A stretch of 64,000 nt of DNA, taken from assembly GCF_014651135.1 (NCBI RefSeq), contig NZ_BMWH01000025.1, forward strand, positions 1 to 64,000. Reading direction: 5' to 3'. This DNA comes from Streptomyces echinoruber. Lineage in GTDB: Bacteria; Actinomycetota; Actinomycetes; Streptomycetales; Streptomycetaceae. Under the pieces are notes generated by a model, which saw only the letters and a list, made by a program, of their open reading frames with translations, made no database searches and was not told the DNA's origin. The position numbers were made by a program, and so were the translations under genes. This document shows, one piece after another, positions 60,225 to 64,000 of the stretch; within the stretch, counting starts at the first letter, position 1; each line of letters starts with the position of its first letter.

Positions 60225-60248
60225 GGAAACCCTCGGCGGCTCCCGTTC
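60225..60248 (+). promoter_or_regulatory. Candidate sigma-E promoter upstream of hrdD
   Basis: GGAAAC at 60225-60230 is followed after 16 bases (counted from AAC) by TC at 60247. This fits AAC-N16/17-TC. It is about 335 bases before hrdD. Evidence is limited to the motif. Confidence 0.35.
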
Positions 60249-60449
60249 GTCTTCCGGGTGGGAGCGGAGCATCCGGCGTAAGTAAGTGTGACGGCTGTCT
60301 CATCCGGCGCCCGGATCCCGGAGCCCGGCGATCCCGGGAACGCTCTTCACTCCTGGCCTGACCTGCGTCTCTGTGGTTCGCGGCGACACCGCGTGCCCGT
60401 GAGTGGCGGCACAGGGTACTGCATGATCGGAAAAACCGGGGGGCGGGTT

Positions 60450-60476
60450 GGGAATTCTGTCCGGATTCCAGTCGTT
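60450..60476 (+). promoter_or_regulatory. Candidate sigma-R promoter of hrdD
   Basis: GGGAAT (60450-60455), exactly 18 bases, then GTT (60474-60476). This is the full sigma-R consensus (GGAAT-N18-GTT), 107 bases before the start. hrdD is a known sigma-R target in S. coelicolor. Confidence 0.75.
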
Positions 60477-60582
60477 GTTTCCCTTGGATGCGGGGCACCC
60501 GACCGGGGACCACACGAGTCCGAAGAGAGTGCCAAGCGTCCCAAGGACCGCCCGCTGACCCACCATCGCAGAGGGAGCACGC

Positions 60583-61581
60583 ATGGCAACCCGTGCCGTC
60601 GCACGCCGAGAGCCCGCCCTGGGCGAGGCCGTCGACGCGACCAGCAGTGTTCGCGCCCGTGGCGGCGAGATCGCCGAGCGCGATCTGGTCGGCATGTACC
60701 TCGACGAGATCGCGCGTACACCGCTGCTCGACGCCGCCAAGGAGGTCGAGCTGTCCCAGATCATCGAGGCGGGTGTGTTCGCACGGCAGATCCTCGACGG
60801 CTACGAGGAGACCAGGACGGACGCCACCCGCGAGGAGCTGGAGGCCCTGGTCGCCGAGGGGGAGCGCGCCAAGGACATCTTCATCCGCTCCAACCTCCGG
60901 CTGGTCGTCGCCGTCGCCCGCCGCTACCCGCGCAGCGGCCTGCCCCTGCTGGACCTGATCCAGGAGGGCAACGCCGGCCTGGTGCGCGCGGTGGAGAAGT
61001 TCGACTACCGCAAGGGCTTCAAGTTCTCCACGTACGCCACGTGGTGGATCCGCCAGGCCATCACCCGCTCCATAGCCGACCAGTCCCGCACCATCCGGCT
61101 GCCGGTCCACCTGGTGGAGGAGCTGGGCCGCATCCGCCGTGTGCAGCGCGAGTTCAACCGCGAGCACGGCCGCGAGCCGGAGCCCGCGGAGATCGCCGCC
61201 GAGCTCAACACCACGGCCGAGCGCATCACCGACGTCCTCGACTGGGCCCGCGACCCAGTCTCGCTGAACATGTCGGTGGACGACGAGGGCGAGACCCAGT
61301 TCGGCGACCTCCTGGAGGACACCTCGGCGGTCTCCCCCGAGCAGTCGGTGCTCACGCTGCTGCGCAGCGAGGAACTCGACGACCTCATCGGCCGCCTCGA
61401 CCAGCGCACCGCGTCCATCATCCGGATGCGGTACGGCATCGAGGACGGCCGCGAGCGCACCCTCACCGAGGTCGGCAAGGAGCACGGCCTGACCCGCGAG
61501 CGCATCCGGCAGATAGAGAAGCACGCGCTGCTGGAGCTGAAGAAGCTGGCCCGCGACACCGGGTTCGACGCGGCGGCGTGA
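60583..61581 (+). CDS. hrdD: Principal-like RNA polymerase sigma factor HrdD
   Basis: A group 2 sigma-70 factor of 332 residues, the same length as S. coelicolor HrdD and with the same MATRAVARR start. Region 1.2 is MYLDEIARTPLLDAAKEVELSQ; region 2 contains RLVVAVARRYPRSGLPLLDL and the strong FSTYATWWIRQAI. Region 3 is at about 195-260, and region 4.2 is ERIRQIEKHALLELKK. Unlike HrdB there is no long N-terminal extension. The protein is non-essential and partly redundant with HrdB. The upstream gap contains a sigma-R-type promoter, tying it to thiol stress. Confidence 0.96.
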   Translation: MATRAVARREPALGEAVDATSSVRARGGEIAERDLVGMYLDEIARTPLLDAAKEVELSQIIEAGVFARQILDGYEETRTDATREELEALVAEGERAKDIFIRSNLRLVVAVARRYPRSGLPLLDLIQEGNAGLVRAVEKFDYRKGFKFSTYATWWIRQAITRSIADQSRTIRLPVHLVEELGRIRRVQREFNREHGREPEPAEIAAELNTTAERITDVLDWARDPVSLNMSVDDEGETQFGDLLEDTSAVSPEQSVLTLLRSEELDDLIGRLDQRTASIIRMRYGIEDGRERTLTEVGKEHGLTRERIRQIEKHALLELKKLARDTGFDAAA

Positions 61582-62368
61582 GCCGCCCGGCCGGCCTCGA
61601 CGCCCGTACCCGGTCGGCCTCGACGCCCGTGCCCGGCCGACCCGGTCTGCCTGTCGTGCCCGGTCGGCTTCCATAGCCGTGCCTGCCGGACTCGACGCTT
61701 GTGCCCGCTGATCTCGGCGCCTGGGCCCGCTGGTCTCGACGTCCGGGCCCGGCCTGCCGGGCGGGCGGGGCCGTCCCCGGACGAGGGGTGCGCGGCGCCG
61801 CGGGGCACCCGGGAGGAGCGTAAGCGGTTGCGGGCGCGCGAGCGGCCGTGGGCGCGTGCGCCGGGTGGCCGAAGGCCGCGCAAACATGGCTCTGGAACGT
61901 CGCTTCAAGCGGGCGGGCCAGGGGAACAAACCTTCCGGGCCCGGGAGTTCGCACCACGCAGGCCCGTGACGACAGGACCGCGTCACACCGTCACACAGGG
62001 CCGGAGACGGGTTCGTTCCGTGGGCCTCGTAGAGCGCTCCGACCTCATCTCAAGCCATGTCCCGACGCACCACCCCCCCGGCGCCGGGACTTCCTCCGAG
62101 CCGGGCTCCGGCGCCTCTCCCCCCAGGCGCCGAAGCCCGGCTCCTTGTGCGCCCGGCCCACCTGCCCTTCCGGAGACGCCTGTTCCGGAGGCGCCTGTTC
62201 CGGAGACATCCGTTCCGCAGGTGCCCCGCCCCGAGTGCGCCTGCCCCGAAGGGCCCGTTCCGGAGGTGCCCGTCCGGAAGCCCGGGAGCGCCCGAACTCC
62301 GCCCTCCGCGACGTCTGCTGACGTCCCCTCACCGCTCCCACTCCTCCTGACCTTCCCGCCCTTCCTCC
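61582..62368. other. Gene-free region with imperfect repeats
   Basis: About 790 bases without a supported gene. 61590-61760 holds four or five copies of a degenerate 28-bp unit (CGACGCCCGTRCCCGGTCGGCCT); 62140-62290 holds about nine 15-bp units of CCTGTTCCGGAGRCG. No start with a ribosome site is seen on either strand. Confidence 0.6.
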
Positions 62369-63349
62369 TCACCCATCCTCGCCGCAGCCGCCCGCCGCCC
62401 GGCACAGCCGGGTGCCCAGGCGCCTTGCGTACGCGGCGAGTTCGTCGGGTTCGTGGACCGTGAAGTCGTGGCCCAGCAGCGCCAGCCGCACCGCGAGCCA
62501 GTCCACCGAGCCGTCGTAGGAGCCGCGCAGCCGGCACGAGCCGTCGTCCAGCGGCTCGGGGGTGCCGAGCCAGGCCGGCAGGCGGGCGGCGACGGTGTCG
62601 GCGGGGGCGGCGAACGTGATGGAGAAGGCGTACGTCTCCTGCTGCCGCCGGATCGACCGCCGGAGGTACTCCGCGGCGCTGCCCGTGGGGGGTTCGCGCG
62701 GGGTGAAGCGGGCGCCGGTGGCGAACGGGTCGCCGATCCGGTCGACGCGGAAGGTGCGCCAGTCGGCGCGGTCGAGGTCGTAGGCGACCAGGTACCAGCG
62801 GCGGCCGGTGGACACCAGCCGGTGCGGTTCGGTCAGGCGGCGGGTCTCGGCGCCGTCGCCGGCGCGGTAGGCGAAGCGCAGCCGTTCCCGGCCCGTGACC
62901 GCCGACGCGATGACGGTGAGCGTCTCCGGTGCGATGGTGGGGCCGTCGCCGCTGGTCAGCGGGGTCGTCGCGGCCTGGAGCGCGGCGACGCGGTGGCGCA
63001 GGCGGCCGGGCAGCACCTGCTCCAGCTTGGCCAGGGCCCGCACCGACGCCTCCTCCACGCCCTCGACGGCGTGCCCGGCCCCGGCCCGCAGCCCGACCGC
63101 GATGGCCACCGCCTCCTCGTCGTCCAGCACCAGCGGCGGCATCGCCTTGCCCGCCACCAGGCGGTAGCCGCCGTCGGCGCCCATGGTCGCCTGCACCGGA
63201 TAGCCGAGCTCGCGCAGCCGGTCGATGTCCCTCCGGACGGTCCGGCGGGAGACCCCAAGACGCTCGGCGAGTTCGCCGCCCGGCCAGGCGCGGGGCGTCT
63301 GGAGGAGGGAGAGCAGCTGCAGGAGCCGGGCCGGGGTGTCCGTCGTCAT
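62369..63349 (-). CDS. YafY-type HTH and WYL-domain transcriptional regulator
   Basis: A 326-residue regulator. The N-terminal DeoR-like winged helix is at about 5-60 (RLLQLLSLLQTPRAWPGGEL, RTVRRDIDRLRELGY). The WYL domain spans about 140-225, with the Trp-Tyr-Leu element in RRWYLVAYDLDR. WCX-like C-terminal residues follow to 326. WYL proteins sense nucleotides or damaged DNA in several defence and stress systems. I chose ATG at 63349; ATG at 63379 is possible. It is divergent from the MFS gene at 63412 with 62 bases between, so that gene is the likely target. Confidence 0.88.
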   Translation of the reverse strand: MTTDTPARLLQLLSLLQTPRAWPGGELAERLGVSRRTVRRDIDRLRELGYPVQATMGADGGYRLVAGKAMPPLVLDDEEAVAIAVGLRAGAGHAVEGVEEASVRALAKLEQVLPGRLRHRVAALQAATTPLTSGDGPTIAPETLTVIASAVTGRERLRFAYRAGDGAETRRLTEPHRLVSTGRRWYLVAYDLDRADWRTFRVDRIGDPFATGARFTPREPPTGSAAEYLRRSIRRQQETYAFSITFAAPADTVAARLPAWLGTPEPLDDGSCRLRGSYDGSVDWLAVRLALLGHDFTVHEPDELAAYARRLGTRLCRAAGGCGEDG

Positions 63350-63411
63350 GCCTACGAGAATGCCGTGGAAGTAGGACATGATCTGACCTATTCGGCTTCT
63401 AGCGTCGGGGC

Positions 63412-64000
63412 ATGACCTCCAGCCGGACACAGACCACGCCCGAGTCGATGGCCCCCCAGGCCCCGCAGGCCCCACAGATCCCGCAGGCCCCATGGCAGAA
63501 ACAGACGCAGACGCAGACGCGGAGGCAGGGGCAGACGCAGGCACGGACGCAGGCCCCGCCGAGTCCGCCCCCGCACCCCGGAACCGCACCGGCACCGGCA
63601 TCCGCACCCGCGCCCGCGCCCGTCTCCGACCGCCGCCGCTGGTTCGCCCTGGCGATCGTCATGACCGCGGCCTTCATGGACCTCGTCGACGTCACGATCG
63701 TCAACATCGCGATCCCGTCCATCCAGCGGGACGCCGGCGCCTCCTTCGGCCAGATCCAGTGGATCACCGCCGGTTACGCGCTCGCCTTCGCCGCCGGGCT
63801 GATCACCGGGGGGCGCCTCGGCGACATCCACGGGCGCAAACGGATGTTCCTGCTCGGCATCGGCGGCTTCACGCTCGCCTCCGCGCTGTGCGGCCTCGCC
63901 GCGAACCCGGAGATGCTGGTGGCCTCCCGCATCCTGCAGGGCGCGACGGCGGCGATGATGGTGCCGCAGGTGCTGTCGATCGTGCACGCCACCTTCCCGC
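63412..64000 (+). CDS. DHA2-family MFS transporter, partial (runs off the window end)
   Basis: The first 196 residues are visible. After a disordered N-terminus of about 70 residues rich in Gln, Pro and Ala (Gln-Ala-Pro and Gln-Thr repeats), the MFS begins with IVMTAAFMDLVDVTIVNIAI and continues with motif-A GGRLGDIHGRKRM. This is the EmrB/QacA type, like the gene at 56991. The ATG at 63412 has no ribosome site but a TAGCGT sits seven bases upstream, so a leaderless transcript is possible. A divergent WYL regulator precedes it. Confidence 0.9.
   Translation, partial: MTSSRTQTTPESMAPQAPQAPQIPQAPWQKQTQTQTRRQGQTQARTQAPPSPPPHPGTAPAPASAPAPAPVSDRRRWFALAIVMTAAFMDLVDVTIVNIAIPSIQRDAGASFGQIQWITAGYALAFAAGLITGGRLGDIHGRKRMFLLGIGGFTLASALCGLAANPEMLVASRILQGATAAMMVPQVLSIVHATFP

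Noticed and set aside
59236..61986. A 916-codon minus-strand frame opposite the dioxygenase and hrdD
   Set aside because: Its sequence is the antisense of conserved sigma-factor and LigB domains and has no domain or ribosome site of its own.
61699..62463. A 254-codon plus-strand frame after hrdD
   Set aside because: Pro/Arg-rich text produced by imperfect repeats, overlapping the WYL gene on the other strand, with no ribosome site.
1..64000. CRISPR arrays
   Set aside because: The repeats are contiguous tandem units without spacers, and no cas genes are present.

Overview
The window is high-GC actinobacterial DNA, and the gene content points to Streptomyces. The decisive markers are an afsK / afsS / afsR global-regulator locus (18.5-25.5 kb), the F420 gene fbiC beside it, an HrdD-type principal-like sigma factor (60.6 kb), XRE-DUF397 regulator pairs, and GTG starts and ATGA overlaps throughout. 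AfsK can be aligned residue by residue with the S. coelicolor protein (activation-loop Thr168), and the TsnR protein matches Tsr numbering at every known active-site residue.

Layout. 0-8 kb: substrate-binding lipoprotein, purU, an ECF sigma / zinc-finger anti-sigma-like pair, a STAS anti-anti-sigma, a four-EF-hand protein and a HATPase anti-sigma kinase. 8-18 kb: two MFS transporters around a GlxA/AraC regulator, a flavin monooxygenase, two coupled GNAT acetyltransferases, a PNPOx-family flavoprotein, a TetR and a VOC protein. 18-30 kb: afsK, a secreted protein, afsS, afsR, a Tat-exported PHP hydrolase and fbiC. 30-46 kb: small membrane and redox genes, two XRE-DUF397 modules flanking a DraG-like protein that has lost its metal ligands, GPP34, a membrane-anchored DD-carboxypeptidase with a huge disordered N-terminus, a polytopic membrane protein, and ArsR-gpx divergent from an MFS gene. 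46-56 kb is accessory: an orphan thiostrepton-resistance methylase (tsnR), a toxin-antitoxin module with a frameshifted PIN toxin, a 3.6-kb island between a tRNA-Arg(CCT) gene and a 38-bp copy of its 3' half, an IclR pseudogene and an M6 metalloprotease. 56-64 kb: TetR-MFS, MarR with a divergent dioxygenase, hrdD, and a WYL regulator divergent from a second DHA2-type MFS gene that runs off the end.

Regulation dominates. The AfsK-AfsR-AfsS phosphorelay controls antibiotic production, the XRE-DUF397 pairs are a second known positive control of antibiotic synthesis, and candidate sigma-R and sigma-E promoters link hrdD and the carboxypeptidase to redox and envelope stress.

The most unusual property of the DNA is an abundance of short, well-preserved tandem repeats (9, 10, 11, 12, 15, 16, 42 and 48 bp units). 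Many are multiples of three and lie in frame inside genes: signal-peptide n-regions, the kinase linker, AfsS, the ArsR tail, loops of GNAT and VOC domains. Others lie in leaders or directly after stop codons. Coordinates and motifs were read by eye; family names come from recognition of sequence, not from a database search.
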